A DNA stretch of 33,313 nucleotides from Rathayibacter sp. SD072. GTDB taxonomy: Bacteria > Actinomycetota > Actinomycetes > Actinomycetales > Microbacteriaceae. The DNA lies in the NCBI RefSeq assembly GCF_017355185.1, contig NZ_JADILJ010000041.1:1-33313 (forward strand), written 5' to 3'. The notes under the pieces are model-generated. The model was given only the letters and a program-made list of their open reading frames with translations. It did not search any database and was not told where the DNA came from. The position numbers and the translations under genes are program-made. Shown here piece by piece: positions 16,028 through 25,310 of the stretch; position 1 is the first letter of the stretch, and each line of letters begins with the position of its first letter.

Positions 16028-18397
16028 TCAGCCTCCGGGCGTGGGCGAGGGCGTCGGCCCGGCGCTCACCCGCAGCACGATCGCGGTGCCCCGAGCGACG
16101 CGGGAGCCCGCCGGGGGGTTCGTCCCGGCGACGGACCCCGCGGGTCGATCGGAGGGCACGCGGGCCGGATCGACGGTGACGGTGAAGCCGAGCTGGCGCA
16201 GGCGCTCGGCCGCGGCGGCCGGGTTCTGACCCGTGACCTCGGGGACCGCCTCCTGCGGGACGTCGACGAGCGAGCGCTCGGGGGAGGGGAACGCGGTGCC
16301 GCCGTACTTCGCGTCGGCGACCCGCATGATCCTCGGCCAGATCTGATGACGGACCTGCCCGGCGTTCACGCCGTTCAGGCGCAGCCCCCGCATCGAGGTC
16401 TTGCCGACGACGTTGCCGACCCAGGTCGCCGTCGCGACCTCGGTGCTGGCGCCGACCATCCAGGTGTGCACCGCGTTGTCGGTGGTGCCGGTCTTGCCGA
16501 TGTGCGGGATGCCGGTCCCGGTGGCCGAGGCGCGGCCGGTCCCTCCGGTCATGACCTGCTGCAGCGCGAAGTCGGCGGTGGCCGCGACCTTCTCGGACAG
16601 GCCCTGCGTGCACTCCGAAGTCGGCGGGGCGACGTCGGCGCCGGAGCGGTCGACGATCCGGTCGATGGCCACCGGCGTGCAGACGGTGCCCTTGTTCGCG
16701 AAGCCCGCGAACGCGGTCGCCATGGTCAGTGGAGCGATCTCGTTGGTGCCGAGGATCGTCGGGGCGAACTTCTGCAGCTCCGTGCCGTCGGCGCGGTGCA
16801 CGCCCATCGCGAGCGCGGTGTTGCGGATGCCGCAGAGGTCGAGCTGCTCGGCCATCGCCGCGAAGCCCGTGTTGATCGAGCCCTTCGTGGCGTCCACGAC
16901 CGAGTACACGCCTCCGTCGCCGCCCTCGTCGTTCTTGGGGTCCCACGACTCGCCGTAGTAGATCCCGTCGGGCTCGCAGCTGTCGCGGAAGTTCGTGTAC
17001 GCCCGGCGCACGCCGTTCACGCTCTCGCCCAGCGAGCGCCCCTCCTGCAACCACTCGGCGAGCGTGAACACCTTGTAGGTCGACCCGACCTGGAAGCCCG
17101 AGGATCCGCCGTAGCCGAAGTCGGTGCTGTAGTTGACGCTCGTGTAGTTGGCGCCCGCGACGTCCGGGTCGTTGGAGTAGTCCTTGTTCTGCGTCATCGC
17201 CAGGATCCTGCCGGTGCCGACCTCGACCGAGACGCTGGAGCTGCCGATGTCGACGGACGCCATCGACTTGGGCACCCAGGCGTCCGTCGCCGAGACCGCG
17301 GCCTGCTGGAGCTCCGTGTCGAGGGTCGTCCAGATCTGGTAGCCGCCGCGCTTGAAGGTCGCGTCGCGCTCGTCCTGGCTCGCTCCGAAGGCGTCGTCGT
17401 TCTTGATCACCCAGGTGACGTAATCGCAGAAGAACGCGGCGATGCCGGCGGTCTGGCAGCCGGTGCTGGGCTCGGTGATGGACGGGGCCACCGGCGTCGC
17501 GGCCGCCTCGGCGATCTGCTCCGGCGTCGCCTTCGACTCCTTGTTCATCTGCGTGAGGATGTAGTTGCGCCGGTTGAGCGTCTCGGGGTAGCCCGCGGCG
17601 GCGGGATTGGCGGGGTCGGCCGGCCGGTCGAAGCGGAACTTCTCGGGGTTGTTGACGATCGCGACGAGCGCCGCGGACTGCGCGAGGGTCAGGTCGCGCG
17701 CGCTGACGCCGAAGTAGTAGTTCGCGGCGGCCTCGATGCCGTAGACCGTTCCTCCGAACAGCGCGATGTTGAGGTACCCGAGCAGGATGTCGTTCTTGGG
17801 GTACTGCTTCTCGAGGCCGATGGCCAGCCGCATCTCGGCGACCTTGCGCTCCGGGGTCGTCTCGGTCGCCTCCCGGTAGGCGGCGTCGCGCTCGATCGGG
17901 TCCGAGAGGGCCTCCGCCTTCTGCACGAGCACGTTCTTCACGTACTGCTGTGTGATGGAGGAGCCGCCCTGCACCCGTCCGCCGACGGCCGTCGTCGCGG
18001 CGGCGCGCACGGTGCCGAGCAGGTCGATGCCGCCGTGCTCGTAGAAGCGCGGGTCCTCGGAGGCGACGACGGCGTCCTTCACGAACGGCGAGATGTCGTC
18101 CCAGCCGACCTCGACCCGGTTCTGCGCGTAGAAGGACGCGAGCAGGACGTCCTGGCCGGCGGCGTCCTTCGCGTAGATGTTGCTCTTCTCGGCGAGGGTG
18201 CCGATCTCGAGGTACCCGGGGAGGTTGTCGAACATCTGCACGCCGTTGTTCGCGGCCATGCCGCCGAGCGCGATCGCCGGGGTGATCGACGCGGCCACCA
18301 GGACCCCCGCGATGACGCTCATCGCCACCACTCCGATCAGGCCGCCCACGGCGCCTCCGATCGACTTGACGACCCTGGTCTCGCCTGCCCCCGACAT
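16028..18397 (-). CDS. Class A penicillin-binding protein with PASTA domain
   Basis: A 789-residue bifunctional peptidoglycan synthase. After a short cytoplasmic start there is one membrane helix (about residues 13-38), then a GT51 glycosyltransferase domain (VVASEDPRFYEHGGID; GGSSITQQYVKN). The transpeptidase has the serine motif S439-TYK, the SxN motif in KGSINTGF and K635-TG in HIGKTGTTDN. The C-terminus has one PASTA repeat (VPEVTGQNPAAAAERLRQLG to RVSAGP), which in related proteins binds muropeptides or lipid II. ATG 18397 is chosen because TACGCT lies exactly six bases upstream, indicating a leaderless start; the frame is open for 18 codons further but these run through the promoter. 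Confidence 0.95.
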   Translation of the reverse strand: MSGAGETRVVKSIGGAVGGLIGVVAMSVIAGVLVAASITPAIALGGMAANNGVQMFDNLPGYLEIGTLAEKSNIYAKDAAGQDVLLASFYAQNRVEVGWDDISPFVKDAVVASEDPRFYEHGGIDLLGTVRAAATTAVGGRVQGGSSITQQYVKNVLVQKAEALSDPIERDAAYREATETTPERKVAEMRLAIGLEKQYPKNDILLGYLNIALFGGTVYGIEAAANYYFGVSARDLTLAQSAALVAIVNNPEKFRFDRPADPANPAAAGYPETLNRRNYILTQMNKESKATPEQIAEAAATPVAPSITEPSTGCQTAGIAAFFCDYVTWVIKNDDAFGASQDERDATFKRGGYQIWTTLDTELQQAAVSATDAWVPKSMASVDIGSSSVSVEVGTGRILAMTQNKDYSNDPDVAGANYTSVNYSTDFGYGGSSGFQVGSTYKVFTLAEWLQEGRSLGESVNGVRRAYTNFRDSCEPDGIYYGESWDPKNDEGGDGGVYSVVDATKGSINTGFAAMAEQLDLCGIRNTALAMGVHRADGTELQKFAPTILGTNEIAPLTMATAFAGFANKGTVCTPVAIDRIVDRSGADVAPPTSECTQGLSEKVAATADFALQQVMTGGTGRASATGTGIPHIGKTGTTDNAVHTWMVGASTEVATATWVGNVVGKTSMRGLRLNGVNAGQVRHQIWPRIMRVADAKYGGTAFPSPERSLVDVPQEAVPEVTGQNPAAAAERLRQLGFTVTVDPARVPSDRPAGSVAGTNPPAGSRVARGTAIVLRVSAGPTPSPTPGG

Positions 18398-18403
18398 AGA
18401 ATC

Positions 18404-18409
18404 AGCGTA
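18404..18409 (-). promoter_or_regulatory. -10 box of the PBP gene, leaderless
   Basis: The minus strand reads TACGCT, then GATTCT, then ATG at 18397. The six-base gap puts the transcription start at the start codon. It lies in the 91-base region shared with the divergent small gene at 18489. Confidence 0.6.
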
Positions 18410-18488
18410 GTCGCCGCGACCGCACCGGACGCGGCCGACGTCCGCCCGCACCGCCTCGCGGCGGCGCGCCCTTCACTCGAGGAGAGCC

Positions 18489-18659
18489 ATGTCCGTTCCG
18501 CGCTGGGAGTACGTCACCACCCCGCTGATGATCCACAACACCACGGCGATCCTGAACACCTGGGGCTCCGAGGGCTGGGAGCTGGTGCAGATCGTGACCG
18601 GTCCCGAGGGCGGGCTCGTCGCCTACCTCAAGCGCCCCGTCGTCGAGGCCGGCGCGTGA
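18489..18659 (+). CDS. Small DUF4177-like protein
   Basis: A 56-residue protein beginning MSVPRWEYVTTPLMIHN and containing the DUF4177-like pattern WGSEGWELVQIV followed by LVAYLKRP. GAGGAGAG lies just upstream of the ATG. Its TGA overlaps the GTG of the next gene by four bases (GTGA), so the two are translationally coupled. The function of this family is unknown. Small proteins of this type are often found beside RidA genes in actinobacteria, which supports it as a real gene. It is divergent from the class A PBP. Confidence 0.85.
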   Translation: MSVPRWEYVTTPLMIHNTTAILNTWGSEGWELVQIVTGPEGGLVAYLKRPVVEAGA

Positions 18660-19132
18660 GCGGGCCCTCCGTCGCGGAGCGCCTCGCCGAGCTCGGGATC
18701 GAGCTGCCCGCCGTCGCCGCCCCCGCCGGCGCGTACGTCCCCGCGGTGGTGCACGAGCACCTCGTCTTCACCGCCGGGCAGATCCCCTTCGTCGACGGCG
18801 CTCTGCCCGCGACCGGCAAGGTCGGCTCGGGCGACGGTCTCGTCGATCCCGAGGAGGCGAAGGCGCTCGCCCGCGTCTGCGCGCTCAACGCCCTCGCCGC
18901 GGTCGCCGACGCGATCGGCTCGCTCGACCGCGTCACGCGCATCGTCAAGCTCACCGGCTTCGTCGCCTCCGCCTCCGGGTTCACCGGCCAGCCCGGAGTG
19001 ATCAACGGCGCGTCAGAGCTGCTCGGGGACGTCTTCGGCGAGGCCGGCCGCCACGCGCGCTCGGCCGTCGGAGTCGCGGAGCTGCCGCTCGGCGCTCCCG
19101 TCGAGGTCGAGCTGGTCGTCGCCTTCGCCTGA
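18656..19132 (+). CDS. RidA/YjgF-family protein
   Basis: A 158-residue RidA-like protein. The core shows HEHLVFTAGQIPFVDG (about residues 33-48), an internal VTRIVKLTGFVAS and the C-terminal APVEVELVVAFA. Canonical RidA proteins hydrolyse reactive enamine/imine intermediates of amino acid metabolism and carry an arginine near the C-terminal end. Here the matching stretch (RHARSAVGVAELPLGAPVEVE) has the arginine in RSAVGV, as in the longer actinobacterial subgroup, so enzymatic activity is plausible but not certain. GTG 18656 overlaps the preceding stop. Confidence 0.9.
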   Translation: MSGPSVAERLAELGIELPAVAAPAGAYVPAVVHEHLVFTAGQIPFVDGALPATGKVGSGDGLVDPEEAKALARVCALNALAAVADAIGSLDRVTRIVKLTGFVASASGFTGQPGVINGASELLGDVFGEAGRHARSAVGVAELPLGAPVEVELVVAFA

Positions 19133-19138
19133 TCCCGG

Positions 19139-19170
19139 CGGCGGGGCTCGGAAGGACCCGCGCCCCGCCG
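19139..19170. terminator. Bidirectional hairpin between ridA-like gene and acs
   Basis: CGGCGGGGC (19139-19147) and GCCCCGCCG (19162-19170) are perfect nine-base arms around a 14-base loop. They fill nearly all of the 38-base gap between two convergent genes, and the right arm abuts the acs stop codon. No T-tract follows in either direction. Confidence 0.65.
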
Positions 19171-21177
<2,007 letters not shown>

Positions 21178-21235
21178 CTGCGATTCGCTCCTTCGCGAGT
21201 GCACCGGCACGGCCGCTGCCGGCCGATCTCGCTCC

Positions 21236-21241
21236 ACCGTA
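21236..21241 (-). promoter_or_regulatory. Candidate -10 box of acs
   Basis: The minus strand reads TACGGT 58 bases before the acs ATG, fitting TANNNT. No clear -35 is seen, so the assignment is tentative. Confidence 0.3.
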
Positions 21242-21328
21242 GCGCGCAGCGGAGACCGCGGCGGCGACTCCGATCCACGCGGCACTCGTCGGTTATCGCT
21301 GAGAGGCGCTCGAATGCGGGATCCGAGC

Positions 21329-21357
21329 TTGGTGATCAGGGCGTCGTGCCGTACTGT
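21329..21357 (+). promoter_or_regulatory. Promoter of the 6C RNA
   Basis: TTGGTG (21329-21334) and TACTGT (21352-21357) are separated by 17 bases, one of the few recognisable -35/-10 pairs in this window. Transcription would start near 21364, just ahead of the two C-loop hairpins. Confidence 0.65.
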
Positions 21358-21363
21358 TGCATA

Positions 21364-21465
21364 CGGCCGAATGAACTTCGGTCTCAGCGGCGCAAGTGAT
21401 TCCCCCCAATCCCGCGCCGCCGAGGCGGCACCTGTTCCCCCCAATGGGTGCCGCCCCCTTCTCTT
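21364..21465 (+). ncRNA. 6C small RNA
   Basis: Two consecutive hairpins each present six cytosines in the loop, the defining feature of the actinobacterial 6C RNA family. Hairpin 1 pairs GCGGCGC (21387-21393) with GCGCCGC (21414-21420). Hairpin 2 pairs GGCGGCACC (21424-21432) with GGTGCCGCC (21447-21455). Both loops contain the identical 11-mer TTCCCCCCAAT (21400-21410 and 21435-21445). Hairpin 2 is followed by CCCTTCTCTT and probably doubles as the terminator. The ~100-base length and the place next to the tad locus match what is known for mycobacterial 6C. The loops could pair with G-rich ribosome-binding sites. The 5' end is inferred from the promoter. Confidence 0.88.
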
Positions 21466-21643
21466 AACGCCCCGTGCAGCAGCTGCACTGCGAGGCGGGA
21501 TCGCCGCTGGAGCGCTGAGCTCGCGGAACCGCGATCGCACGAGGCCGGCGTCGCGGGGCGCTCGGTCGTCCTCCCCAGCCTCGTCCGACCGGCGTGCCTC
21601 CACCGATCCGGGCCGGCCCGATCGTCCGAGCCGATCCCCGCTC

Positions 21644-21649
21644 TACCGT
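21644..21649 (+). promoter_or_regulatory. -10 box of the tad operon, leaderless
   Basis: TACCGT, six bases (GCCGGG), then ATG at 21656. This is the leaderless spacing seen elsewhere in the window. The stretch 21466-21643 between the 6C RNA and this box shows nothing else I recognise. Confidence 0.55.
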
Positions 21650-21655
21650 GCCGGG

Positions 21656-22702
21656 ATGATCGCAGATTTCGTCCCGCTCGTCCCCGCTGCGTACCGGAGC
21701 GAGGCCCCGCCCGCGCCGGCGCCGCCTGCTCCGCCGCCCGTCGTCCGCCCCGGTGCCGCCGCCCTCGGGCTGCTCGCCCCCTTCGCCGCGGATCCCGCCG
21801 TGACGGACCTCTTCGTCAACGGCGGCGCCGGTCTCTGGGTCGACCGCGGGAGCGGCGCCGTGCGGGAGCCCGAGTGGACGTTCGACGCGGCGGCGGTGCG
21901 CCGCCTGGCCGTGTCCCTCGTCGCGGCGGGAGGTCGGCACGTCGACGAGGCGAGCCCCTGCGTCGATGTGCGGCTCCGGCACGGTGTCCGCGTGCACGTC
22001 GTGCTCCCGCCCGTGGCGACGGCCGGAGCGCTCATCTCGGTGCGCGTGCCGCAGTCCGCGGCCTGGAGCCTCGACGACCTGCGCTCGGCGGGGATGGTGG
22101 ACGAGGGGCAGGACTCGCTGCTGCGCCGCGCGGTGGCCTCGCGGTGGAACCTGCTCGTCTCGGGGGCGGGAGGGTCCGGCAAGACCACACTGCTCCAGGC
22201 GCTGCTGGGCTGCGCACCCCCGCACGAGCGCATCGTCGCGATCGAGGACGTGGGGGAGCTCCGACCCGCGCATCCGCACGTCGTCTCGCTCGAGTCCCGC
22301 CAGCCGAACCTCGAGGGGGCGGGGGGCGTGGGCCTGGACCGGCTGGTCCGCGAGGCGCTGCGCATGCGCCCCGACCGCCTGGTGCTCGGCGAGTGCCGCG
22401 GAGCGGAGCTCCGAGAGCTGCTCTCGGCGCTGAACACCGGTCACGACGGCGGAGCCGGCACGATCCACGCCAACTCCCTCGCCGACGTGCCGGCGCGGCT
22501 GGAGGCGCTCGGCGCCCTCGCGGGGCTCGGACCGGAGGCGGTCGCCCGGCAGGCGGTGAGCGCTCTGGATCTCGTGCTGCATCTCGAGCGGGGCGACGGG
22601 CGGCGGCGGCTGTCGTCCTGGGGGTGCTTCGCGCTGGACGCGCAGGGGCGCCTGCGGATCGACGAGGGAGTGCTGCCCGCGCGCGCCCGGTCCCGGCGAT
22701 GA
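21656..22702 (+). CDS. tadA: TadA-type secretion ATPase (VirB11/CpaF family)
   Basis: A 348-residue ATPase expected to power assembly of Flp/Tad-type pili. The N-terminal part has DLFVNGGAGLWVDRG, typical of CpaF/TadA. Walker A is SGAGGSGKTTLL (K176), followed by IVAIEDVGELR, a Walker B-like stretch with MRPDRLVLGECRG, and a His-box with NTGHDGGAGTIHANS. It is at the short end of the family and has a proline-rich N-terminal stretch. ATG 21656 has the leaderless -10 box. The longer open frame back to 21125 runs across the 6C RNA. It is the first gene of a tightly overlapping operon. Confidence 0.93.
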   Translation: MIADFVPLVPAAYRSEAPPAPAPPAPPPVVRPGAAALGLLAPFAADPAVTDLFVNGGAGLWVDRGSGAVREPEWTFDAAAVRRLAVSLVAAGGRHVDEASPCVDVRLRHGVRVHVVLPPVATAGALISVRVPQSAAWSLDDLRSAGMVDEGQDSLLRRAVASRWNLLVSGAGGSGKTTLLQALLGCAPPHERIVAIEDVGELRPAHPHVVSLESRQPNLEGAGGVGLDRLVREALRMRPDRLVLGECRGAELRELLSALNTGHDGGAGTIHANSLADVPARLEALGALAGLGPEAVARQAVSALDLVLHLERGDGRRRLSSWGCFALDAQGRLRIDEGVLPARARSRR

Positions 22703-23685
22703 GGCGCTCGGCGGACGGCCTGGACGAGGTCGCCGCGGTCGTGCACCGGCTCTCGGTGCTGCTGGCCGCGGGGGTGGCGCCGGCGTCCGCTCTCGGGCAC
22801 CTCGCCTCGGCGGGGGAGGCGGGAGCGGCCGGGGCCGCTCGTCGCAGGAGGCTGCTCCGCGCGGTCGCGCTCGAGGCGGCGCGGGGCGGGGACGTGACGG
22901 AGGCGCTCCTGCGGGGCGTGCCCGCCTCCCGTCGCTCGGGCGAGCGGCGCCGCTCCCGGCGCGACGACGGCGAGGAGGCCGCGTGGGCGGCGCTCGCCGC
23001 GTCGTGGCGGGTGGCCGCCGACTCCGGAGCACCGGTCGCGGCGGCTCTGGCCGAACTGGCCGAGTCGATGCGCGAGTCGGGTCGGGCCCGTCGCGACATC
23101 GATGTGGCGCTGGCCGGTCCCGCGGCCACCGGCCGGGTCGTCGGGGTGCTCCCGCTCGTGGGCCTCGGCTTCGGCTCCGTGCTCGGCTTCGACGTGGTCG
23201 GCGTGCTCCTGGGCACGGCTCCGGGGCTGGTCTGCCTGGGGGCCGGGGCGGGCCTGATGGTCCTCGCGCAGCTCTGGACGCGCAGGCTCGTCCGCGGAGC
23301 CGATCCCGGCGGCGCGGCTCCGGGGCTCGCGCTGGACCTGCTCGCGGTCGCCCTCGCAGGCGGCGGCGCGATCGACCGGGCGCGAGCGCAGGTGCTCGCG
23401 GCGCTCGCCGAGTGCGGTCTCGCGTCCGACGCCCGGGCTCTCGAGGGGGCCGACGCGATCCTCGCGCTCTCCAGCGGTGCGGGGGTGCCGGCGGGTCGTC
23501 TGCTGCGCAGCGAGGCGACGCTCGTGCGCCTGCGCACGGCGGGTCTCGCCCGCGAGCGGGCGGCGCGGCTCGGAGTGATGCTGATGCTGCCGCTGGGGGT
23601 CTGCGTGCTGCCCGCGTTCCTCCTCCTGGGCGTGGCTCCGATGATCGTGTCGGTGCTGCTGTCGACCTTCGCGGCCACGTCGTGA
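22699..23685 (+). CDS. Fused TadB-TadC-like type II secretion F protein
   Basis: A 328-residue membrane protein starting at an ATG that overlaps the tadA stop (ATGA). The first half has a T2SF-like helical domain (VVHRLSVLLAAGVAPASALGH, then WRVAADSGAPVAAALAELAE) and a hydrophobic pair of helices (about residues 148-192). The second half repeats the T2SF theme (LDLLAVALAGGGAIDRA, then SSGAGVPAGRLLRSEA) and ends in two more hydrophobic stretches. In many actinobacteria TadB and TadC are separate genes; here one frame holds both. Such proteins form the inner-membrane platform of the pilus machine. A stretch of charged residues (RRSGERRRSRRDDGEE, about residues 76-91) separates the helices of the first half. 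Confidence 0.85.
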   Translation: MRRSADGLDEVAAVVHRLSVLLAAGVAPASALGHLASAGEAGAAGAARRRRLLRAVALEAARGGDVTEALLRGVPASRRSGERRRSRRDDGEEAAWAALAASWRVAADSGAPVAAALAELAESMRESGRARRDIDVALAGPAATGRVVGVLPLVGLGFGSVLGFDVVGVLLGTAPGLVCLGAGAGLMVLAQLWTRRLVRGADPGGAAPGLALDLLAVALAGGGAIDRARAQVLAALAECGLASDARALEGADAILALSSGAGVPAGRLLRSEATLVRLRTAGLARERAARLGVMLMLPLGVCVLPAFLLLGVAPMIVSVLLSTFAATS

Positions 23686-23814
23686 CGGCGCTCCTCCCCA
23701 ACCGCGGTCCGGGCGACCTCTGCACGGATCGCGACGGGCTCGTCCGCGGTGCCGGAGCGGCTCGGCGATGCTCGTCCCGGGGCACGGCACAGGGGGCGGG
23801 ACGGAGCAGCGGAG

Positions 23815-24039
23815 ATGAACGGGTACGACGGACGAGGCCTGCGGGGCGGCGCGACGGCGGGGTGGAGCGGCTGGGGAGCGCGACTGGCCGACGAGGAGGG
23901 ATCGGCGACCGCGGAGTACGCGATCGCGACGATGGCCGCGGTCGGCTTCGCGGGGCTGCTGGTCGTGATCCTCAAGGGCGACGAGGTCAGGGGCATCCTG
24001 ACCGACCTGGTCACCCGCGCCCTGACATCGGGCGGGTGA
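23815..24039 (+). CDS. Flp-type pilin-like protein (DUF4244)
   Basis: A 74-residue protein with a short basic, glycine-rich leader, then DEEGSATAEYAIATMAAVGFAGLLVVIL. This is a class-III-prepilin-like pattern in which a glycine precedes the hydrophobic helix and a glutamate lies five residues into it. It matches the small actinobacterial DUF4244 pilin family found in tad loci. The ATG has GGAG eight bases upstream. It is 129 bases after the tadB-tadC fusion, the only sizeable gap in the operon, and I see no clear promoter there. Its stop overlaps the next start (GTGA). Confidence 0.85.
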   Translation: MNGYDGRGLRGGATAGWSGWGARLADEEGSATAEYAIATMAAVGFAGLLVVILKGDEVRGILTDLVTRALTSGG

Positions 24040-24392
24040 GCGGCTGGACGCGGCGCCTCGTGCGGTGCGCCGCGCAGGAGGAGGGCTCGGCGAGCGCGGA
24101 GCTCGCCGTCGTCCTGCCCGCGGTGGTCGTCGTGCTCGCGCTCTGCTTGGGTTCGGTCGCGGCGTCCGCCCAGTACGTGCGGTTGGTGGACGCGGCGGCC
24201 GACAGCGCCCGGTCCTCGGCCCGGGGCGACGACCCGGCCCCTCCGGTGGGTCGCGTCGATCCGCGGGCCGAGGTGGGGGTCTCGACGGAGGGCGGTCTGG
24301 TCTGCGTCGAGGTGGCGGCCCGGCTCCGGCCCCTGCCCGTTCTCGAGGTGCCGGTCGCGATCCGCTCGTGCGCTCTGGGGAGCGGAGGGTGA
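24036..24392 (+). CDS. TadE-like pseudopilin
   Basis: A 118-residue protein starting at GTG 24036, overlapping the pilin stop by four bases. After RRLVRCAAQ comes EEGSASAELAVVLPAVVVVLALCLGSVAASAQYVRLVDAAADSARS, the TadE pattern of a processing site, a glutamate and one membrane helix. The rest is a short extracytoplasmic domain with two cysteines (VCVEV and SCALG) that could form a disulfide. Probably a minor component of the pilus. Confidence 0.85.
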   Translation: MSGWTRRLVRCAAQEEGSASAELAVVLPAVVVVLALCLGSVAASAQYVRLVDAAADSARSSARGDDPAPPVGRVDPRAEVGVSTEGGLVCVEVAARLRPLPVLEVPVAIRSCALGSGG

Positions 24393-24754
24393 CCGGCCGC
24401 TGGGGAGGCCCGGTGCGGGTGCGCGCACCGGAGGACGGCTCGGCCGCCACGGCGGCGATCGGAGTGGTGGCGGGCACGATCCTCGTGACCGCGGCGGTAC
24501 TCGCCGGGTGCGGCGCGCTGGTCGGGCATCAGCGCGCGGTCGCGGCGGCCGACGGCGCGGCGCTCGCCGCGGCCGACGTCGCGTCGGGACTCCTGCCGGG
24601 GGAGCCGTGCGGCGCGGCCGACCGGGTGGCCCGGGCGGGTGCGGCGCAGGTCTCGGAGTGCGCAGTGGACGAGGGAGTCGCGACCGTCGAGGTCGTGGTG
24701 TCCGTCGGGCCGGTCGTGCTGCCGGCGCGCTCCCGGGCCGGGCCGCCGCCGTGA
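24389..24754 (+). CDS. Rv3654c-like TadE-family protein
   Basis: A 121-residue protein starting at GTG 24389, overlapping the previous stop by four bases. It has PEDGSAATAAIGVVAGTILVTAAVLAGCGALV, then HQRAVAAADGAALAAADVASG, the pattern of the last gene of actinobacterial tad loci (Rv3654c in Mycobacterium tuberculosis, often called a helicase/secretion-neighbourhood TadE-like protein). Two cysteines (GEPCGAAD and SECAVD) follow. It ends the operon; a hairpin overlaps its stop codon. Confidence 0.82.
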   Translation: MTGRWGGPVRVRAPEDGSAATAAIGVVAGTILVTAAVLAGCGALVGHQRAVAAADGAALAAADVASGLLPGEPCGAADRVARAGAAQVSECAVDEGVATVEVVVSVGPVVLPARSRAGPPP

Positions 24755-24765
24755 CGCGGCGGCCC
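24740..24765 (+). terminator. Terminator hairpin of the tad operon
   Basis: GGGCCGCCGC (24740-24749) and GCGGCGGCCC (24756-24765) are perfect ten-base arms with a six-base loop that includes part of the stop codon. It lies between convergent genes, 11 bases from the stop of the minus-strand neighbour, so it may serve both. Confidence 0.7.
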
Positions 24766-24775
24766 CGGCGGCGGA

Positions 24776-25033
24776 TCAGTCGGAGCTGAGCCGCTGGTAC
24801 CGGTAGGCGGCGGCGGTCGGCAGGGATCCGGCGCCCTCGTCGTGCTCGAGGGACCCGGCGAGCAGGTAGATCCAGCGGGAGCCGTTCCGGCCGGTCGGGA
24901 TCTCGAGGCGAGCGGCAGGAGCCTGCTCGTCGCCGTACGGCCGTCGGAGGGTCTTGCCTTCGAGCGGTCCGTCGGTGAGCTTCGCGGTGTACGCGGAGAG
25001 GGCGGGAGTAGTAGGAGTCAGCGTCGTTGCCAT
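24776..25033 (-). CDS. Small protein of unknown function
   Basis: An 85-residue soluble protein starting MATTLTPTTPALSAY. Visible pieces are KLTDGPLEGKTLRRPYGDE, RWIYLLAGS and a C-terminal AAYRYQRL. The GPL(E/D)G stretch and the terminal aromatic strand resemble small beta-rich proteins that I cannot name. No signal peptide or membrane segment. A possible CATGAT -10 lies seven bases before ATG 25033, again leaderless-like; upstream in-frame ATGs at 25042 and 25045 and a GTG-rich stretch are less likely. It converges on the tad operon and diverges from topA. Confidence 0.65.
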   Translation of the reverse strand: MATTLTPTTPALSAYTAKLTDGPLEGKTLRRPYGDEQAPAARLEIPTGRNGSRWIYLLAGSLEHDEGAGSLPTAAAYRYQRLSSD

Positions 25034-25169
25034 GCACCACATCATGCGCCGATCCGGGCGCCGCGTCACCAGGAGAGGGCCTTCCGGTCGGTCGGCGTTC
25101 GGCGCGCTCAGGGTTCGCTCTCAGCCTCATCCGGCCCCCGACCGGGCCTCCGTCCCCGGACTCGGTGTG

Positions 25170-25175
25170 TATGGT
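25170..25175 (+). promoter_or_regulatory. Candidate -10 box of topA
   Basis: TATGGT in an AT-richer spot (GTGTGTATGGTGTG). Transcription would start near 25182 and give a leader of about 130 bases. No good -35 hexamer is visible. Confidence 0.5.
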
Positions 25176-25203
25176 GTGCCTGTCGGGCGCCTGCAGCCCA
25201 CGT

Positions 25204-25285
25204 GAACGGATGACCGTTCCCCGTGCGGTCGCCGCGCACCGCCTCCCCCTGGACGGGGACCCGTCGGACACCCTGTTCGTCCGAC
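25204..25285 (+). promoter_or_regulatory. topA leader with four tandem hairpins
   Basis: Four small hairpins follow one another almost without gaps: GAACGG/CCGTTC (25204-25219, loop ATGA), GTGCG/CGCAC (25223-25239), TCCCC/GGGGA (25244-25259) and GTCGGAC/GTCCGAC (25263-25285). The last ends 15 bases before the SD GAGGAGA (25301-25307). Whether they regulate topA is unknown. Confidence 0.4.
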
Positions 25286-25310
25286 CCGACAGCATCAACC
25301 GAGGAGAACT

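Noticed and set aside
15590-19132. A 1180-codon plus-strand frame across the PBP region
   Set aside because: Only its last part (from 18656) is real, the RidA-like gene. The rest is antisense to the PBP and the metallophosphoesterase and is repetitive Arg/Val/Asp/Gly-rich sequence.
21353-21366. GCCGTA/TACGGC inverted repeat near 21348-21366 as an operator
   Set aside because: The arms overlap the 6C RNA promoter, so a regulator site is possible, but six-base arms are common at this GC content and no second copy was seen.
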